Below are positions 17,568 to 25,888 of a stretch of DNA of 64,000 bases, one piece after another. Each line of letters begins with the position of its first letter. Position 1 is the first letter of the stretch. This stretch comes from Acetobacter cibinongensis (GTDB taxonomy: Bacteria > Pseudomonadota > Alphaproteobacteria > Acetobacterales > Acetobacteraceae). Below the pieces are notes generated by a model. It was not told the DNA's origin and ran no database searches. It worked only from the letters and a program-made list of their open reading frames with translations. The position numbers and the translations under genes are program-made. The DNA lies in NCBI RefSeq assembly GCF_000963925.1, contig NZ_BAMV01000008.1:124001-188000 (forward strand). Direction: 5' to 3'.

Positions 17568-17939
17568 ATGTCCGATTTTCTTTCCGGTCTTGTTGGAAAG
17601 GTAGAGAGCGCACTGGGGACCAGCCTGTCTGGCGCTGTCCAGCAGCAACTGCAAAGCCTGTTGCAGCCCGGCACACTGGAAGGCATTTTGTCCAAGGCGG
17701 ATGAAGCTGGCCTTGGCGACAAGGTGCGCTCCTGGATTGGGCATGGTGAAAACCTGCCAGCAACACCTGATGAAATTCGGGATATTCTGGGCAGCAGCAC
17801 GGTCCATGACCTTGTGGCGCGCACCGGCCTGCCAGCGGATGCTGTTTTAACGGCCGTGGCACATTTTCTGCCAGCCGCAGTGGACAAAACCACGCCTGAT
17901 GGCACCTTGCCCACGCAGGCTCCAACCAAAGACGCCTGA
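17568..17939 (+). CDS. YidB-like (DUF937) protein
   Basis: A 123-residue soluble protein starting MSDFLSGLVGKVESALG. It fits the YidB/DUF937 family pattern: a Leu/Gln-rich helical start, then EGILSKADEAGLGDKVRSWIG, and a C-terminal half with NLPATPDEIRDILG followed by LAxxTGLPADAVLTAVAHFLPAAVD. The function of the family is not established. The ATG at 17568 is preferred, with GGAG ten bases upstream, over an in-frame GTG at 17553. It stands alone between the divergent FUSC gene and a membrane protein gene, and is followed by a strong hairpin. Confidence 0.82.
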   Translation: MSDFLSGLVGKVESALGTSLSGAVQQQLQSLLQPGTLEGILSKADEAGLGDKVRSWIGHGENLPATPDEIRDILGSSTVHDLVARTGLPADAVLTAVAHFLPAAVDKTTPDGTLPTQAPTKDA

Positions 17940-17948
17940 ATTGCACAG

Positions 17949-17988
17949 CGCCTTTCCGGCGGGGCCTATCTTCCTGCCCGGAAAGGCG
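17949..17988 (+). terminator. Probable terminator hairpin after the YidB-like gene
   Basis: CGCCTTTCCGG (17949-17959) pairs perfectly with CCGGAAAGGCG (17978-17988). No T run follows, so termination strength is uncertain, but the placement ten bases after the stop codon fits. Confidence 0.45.
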
Positions 17989-18062
17989 ACGCGTCCGGCT
18001 GCCCGTAAAAGCTGGAGAAAGTGCAAGGTGCGTTCAGGACCATAATCCCCTATGGTGGACAC

Positions 18063-18587
18063 ATGAGTTTAGGTGAACGCATAACCGCAATAGATAGCTG
18101 GCTGCTGGATAAAGCGTGCCAACCCTTGGCTGACCGTCTGCCCGAAAAGCTGAATGCGCTTGATCTGGGCATGAGTTTTCAGTTGGGGTCTTTGCTCTTT
18201 TCGGCCGTCTCCATCATTGCGGTTTTTGTGCTGAATGGCATGAGTGACTTCAGCAACATGATTTTCAATGTGCTGATATGGGGCCTGTGCATTACCTTTT
18301 TTGTCGCCCTGACCCGTATGCGGGTTCTGGTCAAACCGGGGCATCCAAACCCTTTCCGGTACATGCTGCAAGGGGTCAGGCTTATGTCTATCCCTTTCAC
18401 GCTTTATACGCTGTATCAGGCCTATACCGTGCCGCCACCGTATTTTATGCCAATGTGGTTTAATGCCCTGTCCAACCTGGTTTTTGTGGTTGGCCTGTAT
18501 CTGATTTCCTGCCAGCCTCGTCCACCCAAAGCGCGTGCGCGAGAGGATGTCTGGACCCGTCACCTGCGTGAAGTGGGTACCAACTAA
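18063..18587 (+). CDS. Small multi-pass membrane protein of unknown function
   Basis: A 174-residue protein with four likely transmembrane segments: about 41-58 (LGSLLFSAVSIIAVFVLN), 66-82 (MIFNVLIWGLCITFFVA), 107-125 and 137-156. The N- and C-terminal tails are polar, the latter rich in Arg and Lys (PPKARAREDVWTRHLRE). No family is recognised. The ATG at 18063 follows GGTGGAC; a longer frame from GTG 18021 would add a poorly coding leader. It lies alone, and a structured inverted repeat follows about 20 bases after the stop codon. Confidence 0.65.
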   Translation: MSLGERITAIDSWLLDKACQPLADRLPEKLNALDLGMSFQLGSLLFSAVSIIAVFVLNGMSDFSNMIFNVLIWGLCITFFVALTRMRVLVKPGHPNPFRYMLQGVRLMSIPFTLYTLYQAYTVPPPYFMPMWFNALSNLVFVVGLYLISCQPRPPKARAREDVWTRHLREVGTN

Positions 18588-18607
18588 TTTTCTGGCAGGG
18601 TCTGGCC

Positions 18608-18678
18608 GGAGCCTGCATTCACGGCGGCAGTAGAGTGTTGGTCCGCTGGATAGGTATGGGACGGACCATGCAGGCTCC
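18608..18678. repeat. Nested inverted repeat, candidate structured RNA or terminator
   Basis: GGAGCCTGCA (18608-18617) pairs with TGCAGGCTCC (18669-18678). Inside it, TGGTCCG (18639-18645) pairs with CGGACCA (18662-18668). On the 3' side the two arms are directly adjacent, so the helices can stack with a 21-base bulge on the 5' side. There is no T run right after, though an A-rich stretch starts near 18701. Confidence 0.5.
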
Positions 18679-18851
18679 GCCCCAATAGCGTGGCTCACCT
18701 AAAAAAAATTATAGCAAGATCCTTCGTTTGTGGCCCGATACCAGCATAAACTCCGTTGATGTTTGCCTGAATAATCCGAACAAAAAGCAGTCCGGCCTTC
18801 TTGGAGGTGCGGCTTTACCCTCCTTTTTTCTAAGCCAGTAAGGACAAGTGT

Positions 18852-20042
18852 GTGACCACGACAAACATGACCGAACCGGGGCAGAAACTGCCCTCCGCAA
18901 AACTAGCGCTGCTTTCTCTGGCATGTGGTGCGTTTGCAATTGGCGTGACGGAGTTTACCCCAATGGGGCTGCTGCCAGTGCTTGCTGAAGGGGTGCATGT
19001 CAGTGTGCCCAAAGCAGGCGGCCTGGTAAGTGCTTATGCCTTTGGCGTGATGGGCGGTGCGCCTGTTATCACGCTGTTTCTGGCACGGTACCCGCGTAAA
19101 TATGCTTTGATCGGGCTGATGGTCCTGTACGCCATTGGAAATCTGGCCTCTGCCATGAGTGGGAGTTACAGCCAGTTGCTATGGGCGCGTGTCCTGACAA
19201 GTTGTGCCCATGGGGCCTTCTTTGGTCTGGGGGCTGTTGAAGCCGCAAGTCTTGTCGCACCCAACCGTCAGGCGAGCGCTGTGGCCAGCATGTTCATGGG
19301 GCTGACTGTTGCCAATATCTTCGGTGTGCCTGCGGCTACATGGCTGGGGGACACACTGGGCTGGCGCTCCGCTTTTGCAACCATATCCTCTTTAGGGCTG
19401 ATTGCCGGTGTGGCGTTGTGGAGCGCACTGCCCTTGGCAGAGGCTGGCCCGAGGCCGGATGTTCGGGCGGAGCTGAAAGCTATCCTGCGGCCCAATACCC
19501 TCATGGCGCTCGGGGTCACGGTGATCGGGGCGGGGGCGATGTTTGAACTCTATACTTATATCGTGCCCATGTTGGAGACGATTACCAAAGCAGGCCCCAC
19601 GCTCATAACAGCAGCCCTAATGCTTATCGGGGTTGGTTTTAGTGTCGGGAACAGTCTGGGCGGACGTGCTGCGGACCGGTCTCTGGTTGGCACATTGCTG
19701 ACAGTGTTTCCGCTGCTTGGCGCGATTATGCTCATCTTCCCGTTTGCGGCGCGTACACCTGTGGGGGCTTTGGTGGGTGTGTTTCTGTGGGGCGTGGCGT
19801 GCTTTTCCCTTACACCAGCCTTACAGATCCGTACCATGACAGCCGCACACGATGCCCCGGCCTTGGCTTCAGCCGTCAATATTGGTGCATTTAATCTTGG
19901 GAACGCACTCGGGGCCGGTTTGGGCGGTGCTGTTCTGTCCCTTGGGCTCGGCTACCCCATGGTCTCTGTTGCTGGTTTGGGGCTGGGGCTGCTTGGCGCA
20001 CTGATGGTACTTATGTCGCGCACCGGGCGGCTTGCTCCCTAA
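18852..20042 (+). CDS. MFS exporter, DHA1 family, YdhP-like
   Basis: A 396-residue, 12-helix major facilitator. The N-terminal region (GAFAIGVTEFTPMGLLPVLAEGV, SAYAFGVMGGAPVITLFLARYPRK, SCAHGAFFGLGAVEAAS, ASAVASMFMGLTVANIFGVPAATWLG) closely follows the E. coli YdhP/AraJ group, drug and sugar proton antiporters of the inner membrane. GTG at 18852 follows AAGGAC with good spacing; ATG 18867 is a possible shorter start. It is a single gene convergent with the ccm cluster and separated from it by a strong terminator. The substrate is not predictable from sequence. Confidence 0.9.
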   Translation: MTTTNMTEPGQKLPSAKLALLSLACGAFAIGVTEFTPMGLLPVLAEGVHVSVPKAGGLVSAYAFGVMGGAPVITLFLARYPRKYALIGLMVLYAIGNLASAMSGSYSQLLWARVLTSCAHGAFFGLGAVEAASLVAPNRQASAVASMFMGLTVANIFGVPAATWLGDTLGWRSAFATISSLGLIAGVALWSALPLAEAGPRPDVRAELKAILRPNTLMALGVTVIGAGAMFELYTYIVPMLETITKAGPTLITAALMLIGVGFSVGNSLGGRAADRSLVGTLLTVFPLLGAIMLIFPFAARTPVGALVGVFLWGVACFSLTPALQIRTMTAAHDAPALASAVNIGAFNLGNALGAGLGGAVLSLGLGYPMVSVAGLGLGLLGALMVLMSRTGRLAP

Positions 20043-20064
20043 CGGGCTTTCTTAAGCCTAAGGT

Positions 20065-20102
20065 CTGCACGCATATTTCACCATTTATGCGTGCAGCTTT
20101 TA
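20065..20102 (+). terminator. Terminator after the MFS exporter
   Basis: CTGCACGCATA (20065-20075) pairs perfectly with TATGCGTGCAG (20086-20096) around a ten-base loop, followed by CTTTTT. It lies between the convergent MFS and ccmI genes. Confidence 0.75.
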
Positions 20103-20112
20103 ACAAAAAAAA

Positions 20113-20844
20113 TCAGGGATTATCCTGATCGTGCTCGCCTTGCGCTATGCGGGCCTGCACAGAGCTGCGCCACGGTGCATCTTTAGGCGCGGCATCCAGT
20201 GCTTTACGGAACAATTCAAGCGCGTCAGGTGTCACGTGACTGTTGGCACGTGTCATGGCCTCAGCCGTACGGGCGGCAACTTCCGGGTCAAAGCTGATCT
20301 GGAGCGCGTGGTTCCAGGCCTCCGCAGCTTCTGCGTAATGCGCGCGGGACGCTTCAGCCTGACCTAATAGCAGATATCCCTGCCGCCGGTTGGGGTCTGT
20401 GTCAGGAAGCTGTGCCAGAGTTTGCCGCAGGCGGGCCAACACACCATCGTTGCGGGTGTTTTCCATATGTTGTGCCACAAGCCGGGGGCCGAGGGGCTGC
20501 GCTGGTAGGTTTGGCACGCCGTTGGTCAGATAAAGCCCAATGGCAGCAAGTGGGATGACCCCAAGCCCGACCCACACAAGAGGGGAGGCTATGGCATCGC
20601 GCGCCTCTGTCGGTGCTGTATCTGCTGTTAAAATACGGCGTTGAATTTCCAGCCGGGCAATATCGTGCTCGGTCGGGGCGATCAGACCTATGGCAAGGTC
20701 ACGGTCAATTTCTGAAAGCTGAGCCTCGTGCAGCGCAAGTGCTGCGCTACGTTCATCCCGTATCAGGCGTGTGCGCCGCCACAGGGGCAGCGCTGTGGGA
20801 GTGAGAGCCAGAAGGCTTAAAAGAGCAATGGAGAGCCAGATCAT
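20113..20844 (-). CDS. ccmI: Cytochrome c maturation protein CcmI (CycH)
   Basis: CcmI binds apocytochrome c and hands it to the CcmF/H heme ligation complex in the periplasm. The 243-residue protein starts with a membrane helix (LSIALLSLLALTPTALPLW). The cytoplasmic loop contains LHEAQLSEIDRDLAIGLIAPTEHDIARLEIQRRIL, typical of CcmI. A second helix (PLVWVGLGVIPLAAIGLYL) follows, and the periplasmic part has TPR-like helices (QGYLLLGQAEASRAHYAEAAEAWNHAL, split by turns). It is the last gene of the ccm run, starting four bases after the ccmH stop. Confidence 0.9.
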   Translation of the reverse strand: MIWLSIALLSLLALTPTALPLWRRTRLIRDERSAALALHEAQLSEIDRDLAIGLIAPTEHDIARLEIQRRILTADTAPTEARDAIASPLVWVGLGVIPLAAIGLYLTNGVPNLPAQPLGPRLVAQHMENTRNDGVLARLRQTLAQLPDTDPNRRQGYLLLGQAEASRAHYAEAAEAWNHALQISFDPEVAARTAEAMTRANSHVTPDALELFRKALDAAPKDAPWRSSVQARIAQGEHDQDNP

Positions 20845-20848
20845 GTGC

Positions 20849-21343
20849 TCATTCCTTCGTCAGCTTGGCAAGACGGGCTTTTTCTTCGTCTGATAGGGGC
20901 GGCGGCGCTTTGGGGGAAGTAGCACGACGGCGATAGGCAAAAAACGCCAGTGCCAGCCCAATGCTCAGCGCCAGAGCAGGCATGCCCCACAACAGCAACG
21001 TACCGCCAGAAAGCGGCGGGCTTAAGCGGATAAAGTTGCCATACCGTGCGACCATCCAGTCCATGACCTGACGGTCTGTCTCACCTTTGGCAACATGCTC
21101 CCGCACAACGCGGCGCAGGTCTCGCGCAAGGCCGGCACTGCTGTCTTCAATGGATTCATTCTGGCAGACAAGGCAGCGCAACTGGGAGCCAATGGCCTCG
21201 GCGCGCGCTTCCTGCTTGGCGTCTGGCAGCATTTCGGACGGGTCATCTACCGCCAGAACCAGAGCAGGGGCCAGCAGAACACTCAGGCCCAGCAGAAATG
21301 CGGGTATGAGGCGGCGAAGGCGGAAGGATGGCAGACAGTTCAT
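20849..21343 (-). CDS. ccmH: Cytochrome c maturation protein CcmH (CycL)
   Basis: A 164-residue periplasmic thiol-disulphide protein that reduces the CxxCH of apocytochrome c before heme attachment. It has an N-terminal signal or anchor (residues about 13-31), the family motif LRCLVCQNESIEDSSA with the redox pair Cys57 and Cys60, and a C-terminal membrane helix (TLLLWGMPALALSIGLALAFFAY, about 115-137). The start overlaps the ccmG stop by four bases, and ccmI follows four bases after its stop. Confidence 0.95.
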   Translation of the reverse strand: MNCLPSFRLRRLIPAFLLGLSVLLAPALVLAVDDPSEMLPDAKQEARAEAIGSQLRCLVCQNESIEDSSAGLARDLRRVVREHVAKGETDRQVMDWMVARYGNFIRLSPPLSGGTLLLWGMPALALSIGLALAFFAYRRRATSPKAPPPLSDEEKARLAKLTKE

Positions 21344-21927
21344 GGTGTTTTCAACTTTGCCAGTAAAGGCACCAGCGTCTGGCGGATTGTCTCTACATCA
21401 AGTGGAGTGGCCGTATGCCAGCGGATAACACCCCCCGGCCCGATCAGAAATGTTTCCGGCACGCCGGAAATTCCCCACTCAATACCCACGCGTCCATCCC
21501 GGTCGCTGCCAAGGCGCGTGAAGGGATTGCCGGAATGTTTCAGGAAGTTGGCTGCGTTTTCCGGGCGGTCCTTGTAGGCAATGCCCCAAAGCTCAAGGTC
21601 ATCTTTCAGGGCAACCAGTGTTGGCATTTCCGCAAGACAGGGAATGCACCATGAGGCAAAGAAATTGACCAAAACAGGTTTGGTCAAGGCTTTGAGGTCC
21701 TGCGTTGCAAAGCCCTGACCGGGGGCTTGGTCAGGGAGGGTGAAGTCTGGCACAGGGCGGTTAAGGACCGGGGCGTTCACATCATGCGGGTTGAAGGACC
21801 CGCTCTGCATCCCGGCCAGCATTTTCCAGAACCCGACCCCCAGTACGGCGGCCCCGGCAAGGGGCAGACCCATCATGAGCCTGCGGCGCGTGAGGGAAGG
21901 CTGTGGCTGTTGGGGTTGAGTGGTCAT
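21340..21927 (-). CDS. ccmG: Thiol:disulphide interchange protein CcmG (DsbE)
   Basis: A 195-residue membrane-anchored thioredoxin-like protein of the cytochrome c maturation pathway, which keeps CcmH or apocytochrome thiols reduced. One N-terminal helix (about 17-35) is followed by a thioredoxin fold with active site ASWCIPCLAEMP (Cys94, Cys97) and the cis-proline region GVPETFLIGPGG. Start and stop both overlap neighbouring ccm genes by four bases, so translation is coupled to ccmF and ccmH. Confidence 0.95.
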   Translation of the reverse strand: MTTQPQQPQPSLTRRRLMMGLPLAGAAVLGVGFWKMLAGMQSGSFNPHDVNAPVLNRPVPDFTLPDQAPGQGFATQDLKALTKPVLVNFFASWCIPCLAEMPTLVALKDDLELWGIAYKDRPENAANFLKHSGNPFTRLGSDRDGRVGIEWGISGVPETFLIGPGGVIRWHTATPLDVETIRQTLVPLLAKLKTP

Positions 21928-23912
21928 GCTGCTGTCACCGTGCTGGTAGAGGCGTTGCGGGCCCGGCGGGGTGCTCCCACACGCATCCGTCGGTCAGAAA
22001 GGGAGAGTGCGCCACCCAGCGCCATAATCAGGGCGCCAAGCCACATCCATGGCGCAAGGGGGTTATAATGCAGGCGCAACACATAAGTTGGGGCAGCATC
22101 CGTACCGTGCTTGTCACCCAGAACGCCATACAGGTCTGAAAGCAGGTTGGTGTGAATGGAGACCTCGGTTGTGGTCTGGTTCTGGCTGTTAAAGCTGCGC
22201 TTTGAAGGGTGCATGACGGTTACAATTTTCCCGTTGTGCCGAACCTCTAGCGTGGCGACCATGGCGGTATAATTGGGGCCGGGTTCCTGCTCTACTTTTT
22301 GCAGCGTCCAGTCGTAACCAGCAAGATGCTCGGTCGTGCCAATGGGAACATCCACAATCTTGTGCTGGGCCTGAGACATGGCAGCCAGGCCAAGAACGGT
22401 AACACCAACCCCGGCATGGGCCAGAGCAGTCCCAAAAATGGAGCGGGGGAGCATCCGGGCGCGTTGCAGGCTGCCTGCGAGCGGCATACGGAACAGTTTT
22501 ATGCGCTCTACAATATCCGTGATGCTGGCCGTAATAATCCAAACCGCCACAGCACAGGAAAGAGCAGGCAACACGCCAGAAACACCATAGAAGGCCACAG
22601 CGCAGGCAAGAGCCGTCAGAAGGGCAGCAACCCAGAGCCGTTGCAGAACTGGCCAGAGTTGTGCGCGCTTCCAGGGGAGCATGGGGCCGAAACCCATGAA
22701 TATGAACAATGGCAGTGCCAGCGGAATGGTAGTGGCATCAAAGAAGGGTTTACCCACAGAAATGGTGCGGTCAAACAGCAGGGACATGAAAGGCGGGTAC
22801 ATGGTACCTGTCACCACAACGGCGCAGATGGAGCACAACAGAATGTTGTTGAGCACTAAGGCGCCCTCGCGGGACACAGGGGCGAAAAGGCCGCCTGCGG
22901 TAAGCGCCGGGGCGCGATAGGCGAACAGAGCCAGAGAGCCGCCAATAACAGCAGCCAGCAAGCCAAGAATAAAGATGCCGCGTGCGGGGTCGTTCGCAAA
23001 GGCATGAACAGAATTCAGAATACCCGAACGCACCAGAAATGTTCCGGAGAGCGAGAACGAGAAGGTGGCAATGGCCAGCAGGACTGTCCAGATTTTCAGA
23101 CCTTCGCGTTTTTCAACCACAATGGCGGAGTGCACGAGTGCCGTGCCGGTGAGCCATGGAATGAGAGACGCGTTTTCTACGGGGTCCCAGAACCAGTAGC
23201 CGCCCCAACCCAGCACGTAATAGGACCACCAGGACCCTAGCGCGATGCCACAGGTCAAAAAGCACCAGGCGGCCACAGCCCATGGGCGTACCCAGCGGCC
23301 CCATGCGGCATCAACCCGGCCTTCCATAAGCGCGGCAATGGCAAAGGCAAACGGTACGGCAAAGCCAACATAGCCGGTGTAGAGAATGGGGGGGTGGAAG
23401 GCCAGACCGGGGTCTTGTAGCAGCGGGTTCATGCCCTGACCGTCCATCGGGGCGGGCCAGACACGGGCGAAGGGGTCAGACGTAGTCAGGCAGAAAAGTT
23501 CAAACCCGGCAGCAACAAGGCCCAGCACGGCAATAACCCGCGCCCGTAAGGCTGTGGGCAAGTTACGCCCAAAGGCCGCTACGGCCGCGCCGCAAATGCC
23601 CAGAATGAGCGCCCAAAGCAGGACCGAGCCTTCATGGTTACCCCACACGCCCGTAATTTTATAAAGCAGGGGTTTGGAGACAGCGCTGTTGGCCGCAATG
23701 TTCTGAACGGAGAAGTCATTTGTAACCGCAGCGTAGATCAGACACAGGAAGGATACTGCCAGCCCGATAAGCTGACCAATGGCCAGCCCCGGTGCAAGCA
23801 TCATCACGCGTCTGTCGCGCCGGTGCGCGCCTATAAGCGGGAAAACGCCCTGTGCGGCGGCAAAAATACAGGCAAGTGCCAGGGCGTAATGTCCGAGTTC
23901 GGGGCTCAGCAT
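21924..23912 (-). CDS. ccmF: Heme lyase CcmF
   Basis: CcmF is the large polytopic subunit that transfers heme from CcmE to apocytochrome c. The 662-residue protein shows the tryptophan-rich signature WGGYWFWDPVENASL and the following IPWLTGTALVHS, the early GVWGNHEGSVLLWALIL segment, many membrane helices and the periplasmic loop near the C-terminus. It starts 40 bases after the ccmE stop and overlaps ccmG by four bases. All visible family landmarks are present. Confidence 0.97.
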   Translation of the reverse strand: MLSPELGHYALALACIFAAAQGVFPLIGAHRRDRRVMMLAPGLAIGQLIGLAVSFLCLIYAAVTNDFSVQNIAANSAVSKPLLYKITGVWGNHEGSVLLWALILGICGAAVAAFGRNLPTALRARVIAVLGLVAAGFELFCLTTSDPFARVWPAPMDGQGMNPLLQDPGLAFHPPILYTGYVGFAVPFAFAIAALMEGRVDAAWGRWVRPWAVAAWCFLTCGIALGSWWSYYVLGWGGYWFWDPVENASLIPWLTGTALVHSAIVVEKREGLKIWTVLLAIATFSFSLSGTFLVRSGILNSVHAFANDPARGIFILGLLAAVIGGSLALFAYRAPALTAGGLFAPVSREGALVLNNILLCSICAVVVTGTMYPPFMSLLFDRTISVGKPFFDATTIPLALPLFIFMGFGPMLPWKRAQLWPVLQRLWVAALLTALACAVAFYGVSGVLPALSCAVAVWIITASITDIVERIKLFRMPLAGSLQRARMLPRSIFGTALAHAGVGVTVLGLAAMSQAQHKIVDVPIGTTEHLAGYDWTLQKVEQEPGPNYTAMVATLEVRHNGKIVTVMHPSKRSFNSQNQTTTEVSIHTNLLSDLYGVLGDKHGTDAAPTYVLRLHYNPLAPWMWLGALIMALGGALSLSDRRMRVGAPRRARNASTSTVTAA

Positions 23913-23952
23913 ATCTGGGGGGTAACTCCCGGGGGCTTAAAAAACTGTCAGA

Positions 23953-24498
23953 TCAGGGCTTGGTGGCAGCCGGTGCGGGAGAGTCCGGGTTTGCCTTTGT
24001 CTTCTGGGCATCCTGCGCGGTCATGGTGTTCCAGCTTTCCGCGCTGGGTGGTGGCCCGAAACGCGGATCCCACTTGCCGGATTTTTTCAGGGCTTCAGCC
24101 ACTTCCTTAGGCATGTAGGTTTCGTCATGCTTGGCAAGGACCTCACTGGCAACAAACCCATCCTTATGCATGGTGCCGACAGCTACAACGCTTTGCCCTT
24201 CCCGGAACAGGTCAGGCAGAATACCCTCAAACCGCACCGTGACGGCAGCCTGTCCGTCTGTCACGTCAAAACGGGAAACGGGGGTTTCGCCCTGTTTTTC
24301 CTGTTTGACAGACCCGGCAACAACCATACCACCCAAACGAACTGTGCGGTCGGCAGGTGGGGGCTTGGCCTCAACCTGTGATGGTGTGACAAAAAACACG
24401 ATATCGGAGGAGAACGCCTGAAGCATCAGGGCTGCGGCGGCGCCAAGGCAGGTCACACAGGCGATAACAAGCCAGAGACGGCGGGTCTTGCGGGTCAT
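23953..24498 (-). CDS. ccmE: Heme chaperone CcmE
   Basis: CcmE binds heme covalently in the periplasm and delivers it to CcmF. The 181-residue protein has an N-terminal membrane anchor (about 8-27), an OB-fold domain (VRLGGMVVAGSV ... VRFEGILPDLFREGQSVVAVGTM), and the heme-binding His124 with Tyr128 in VLAKHDETYMP. The C-terminal tail is Pro/Ala-rich. The start overlaps the ccmD stop. Confidence 0.96.
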   Translation of the reverse strand: MTRKTRRLWLVIACVTCLGAAAALMLQAFSSDIVFFVTPSQVEAKPPPADRTVRLGGMVVAGSVKQEKQGETPVSRFDVTDGQAAVTVRFEGILPDLFREGQSVVAVGTMHKDGFVASEVLAKHDETYMPKEVAEALKKSGKWDPRFGPPPSAESWNTMTAQDAQKTKANPDSPAPAATKP

Positions 24499-24656
24499 GG
24501 AGAAGAAGAAGCTCCTGGAGGGCGCGAAGAAGGACGTTCCAGCAGGGCCAGTCTGGCCCGTGCTGTTTTAAGGCGCAGGGTGGCGTTCACTGTCAGCGCA
24601 ATGGCAAGACCGGCAAACAGGCCATAGCTGGCAAGAATATAAGGTAGATGGGTCAT
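24495..24656 (-). CDS. ccmD: Cytochrome c maturation protein CcmD
   Basis: A 53-residue protein beginning MTHLPYILASYGLFAGL, with one membrane helix (about residues 5-24) and a basic stretch after it (LRLKTARARLALLE). This matches CcmD, which stabilises the CcmC-CcmE-heme adduct. It fits exactly between ccmC and ccmE, overlapping each by four bases (ATGA type). It is too short for many gene callers, but the position, the overlaps and the composition make it convincing. Confidence 0.9.
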   Translation of the reverse strand: MTHLPYILASYGLFAGLAIALTVNATLRLKTARARLALLERPSSRPPGASSSP

Positions 24657-25426
24657 GCGGCGTCTCCCCGACGGCGTGGGTTGGAGAGCAGGCTACGCAC
24701 CCGGCTTTCCATGACCGCAGCTCTCAGGCGTGCGATGACAATGGCGGCAAAGCCCAGTGAAATGCCGAGCATGGACAGGCCAAGGGGCCACAACATGCTG
24801 CTGGACATGGTTGGCGCACCGGTCAGGGTAATGCTGTCTGGCTGGTGCAGTGTATTCCACCATTGCACGCTGAATTTAATAATAGGCAGGTCAACAGCAC
24901 CGGCCAGTGCCAGAATGGCTGCCGCGCGGTAGCCACGTTGTGGATCATCAAAGGCACGGATAAGCGCAATATGGCCCAGATATAGGAAAAACAGCACCAG
25001 AACAGAGGTCAGGCGTGCGTCCCACACCCACCATGTGCCCCACATGGGCTTACCCCAGAGTGAGCCGGTAGCAAGGCAGACAGCAGTAATACACGCGCCG
25101 ACCGGCCCGATTTCCACCGCGGCAAGGTCTGCTAGAGGGTGCCGCCAGACTAGCGAAAGCAGCCCACATAACGCAAGGGCCGCGTAGCCGCTGGATGCCA
25201 GAATGGCAGTTGGAACATGCACATACATAATGCGCACGGAATCTCCTTGCTGCCAGTCTGCCGGCGCAAAAAAGAGCCCCCAGCCAAGACCTGCAAAGGT
25301 GAAAAGCAGCGCAAGCCCGGTCAGCCACGGTTGCAGCCGCGCAGCCAGTCTTAAAAATCGGCCGGGGTTGGCATACCGATGAAACAGGCTGCCAGTACGG
25401 GCAACAAGAGACGGTGAGGCGGTCAA
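24653..25426 (-). CDS. ccmC: Heme handling protein CcmC
   Basis: CcmC presents heme to CcmE at the periplasmic face of the membrane. The 257-residue protein has six likely membrane helices and the tryptophan-rich motif WGTWWVWDARLTSVLVLFFLYLG, shared with CcmF. An early periplasmic-loop histidine (YVHVP) and a later one (QWWNTLHQ) fit the axial heme ligands. It is the first gene of this ccm run; no ccmA or ccmB lies upstream, where the next gene is a divergent yciI-like gene. Confidence 0.96.
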   Translation of the reverse strand: MTASPSLVARTGSLFHRYANPGRFLRLAARLQPWLTGLALLFTFAGLGWGLFFAPADWQQGDSVRIMYVHVPTAILASSGYAALALCGLLSLVWRHPLADLAAVEIGPVGACITAVCLATGSLWGKPMWGTWWVWDARLTSVLVLFFLYLGHIALIRAFDDPQRGYRAAAILALAGAVDLPIIKFSVQWWNTLHQPDSITLTGAPTMSSSMLWPLGLSMLGISLGFAAIVIARLRAAVMESRVRSLLSNPRRRGDAA

Positions 25427-25588
25427 GGGTCTGTCCGTTTCGTTTTCAAAACCAGTAGAGCGGCACCATCATCTGCTCTGTGGGGGGCGTCAAGACGTAT
25501 GCTCACATCTTCTCCTATATCATTCAGCCCCTCTTGACACGAGGCCGTTGTTCATGGGCGTCCTGCCTGCACAACACAACAGGAGAGC

Positions 25589-25885
25589 ATGATGCTGTTT
25601 GCCGTTATCTGTACCGACCGCCCGAATGCGCTTGAAACCCGTAAGGCTACACGCGCGGAACATGTGGCGTTTCTGGACCAATACAAGGCATCAATCCAGT
25701 TTGCGGGACCTCAACTCGATGTGAACGGAGCCCCTATTGGCAGTCTGGTCCTTCTTGATGTGGCGGATCGTGCTGCCGCGGAAGGCTTTGCCGCAGCGGA
25801 TCCCTACGCAAAGGTAGGGTTGTTCGAAAGCGTGATTATTCGTCCGCTTCGCACGGTTTTCCGTGATGGCGCACTGGTGGAGTAG
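25589..25885 (+). CDS. YciI-like protein
   Basis: A 98-residue single-domain protein of the YciI family (dimeric alpha/beta ferredoxin-like fold). It shows the usual pattern: MLFAVICTDRP, then R-x-EHVAFLDQY, IGSLVLLDVADRAAAEGFAAADPYAKVGLFESVIIRPLRTVF. Some family members act in degradation of aromatic compounds, but most have no known role. Gene start supported by AGGAG just upstream. The EVE-domain gene follows three bases after the stop, so the two are probably co-transcribed. Confidence 0.88.
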   Translation: MMLFAVICTDRPNALETRKATRAEHVAFLDQYKASIQFAGPQLDVNGAPIGSLVLLDVADRAAAEGFAAADPYAKVGLFESVIIRPLRTVFRDGALVE

Positions 25886-25888
25886 CCC

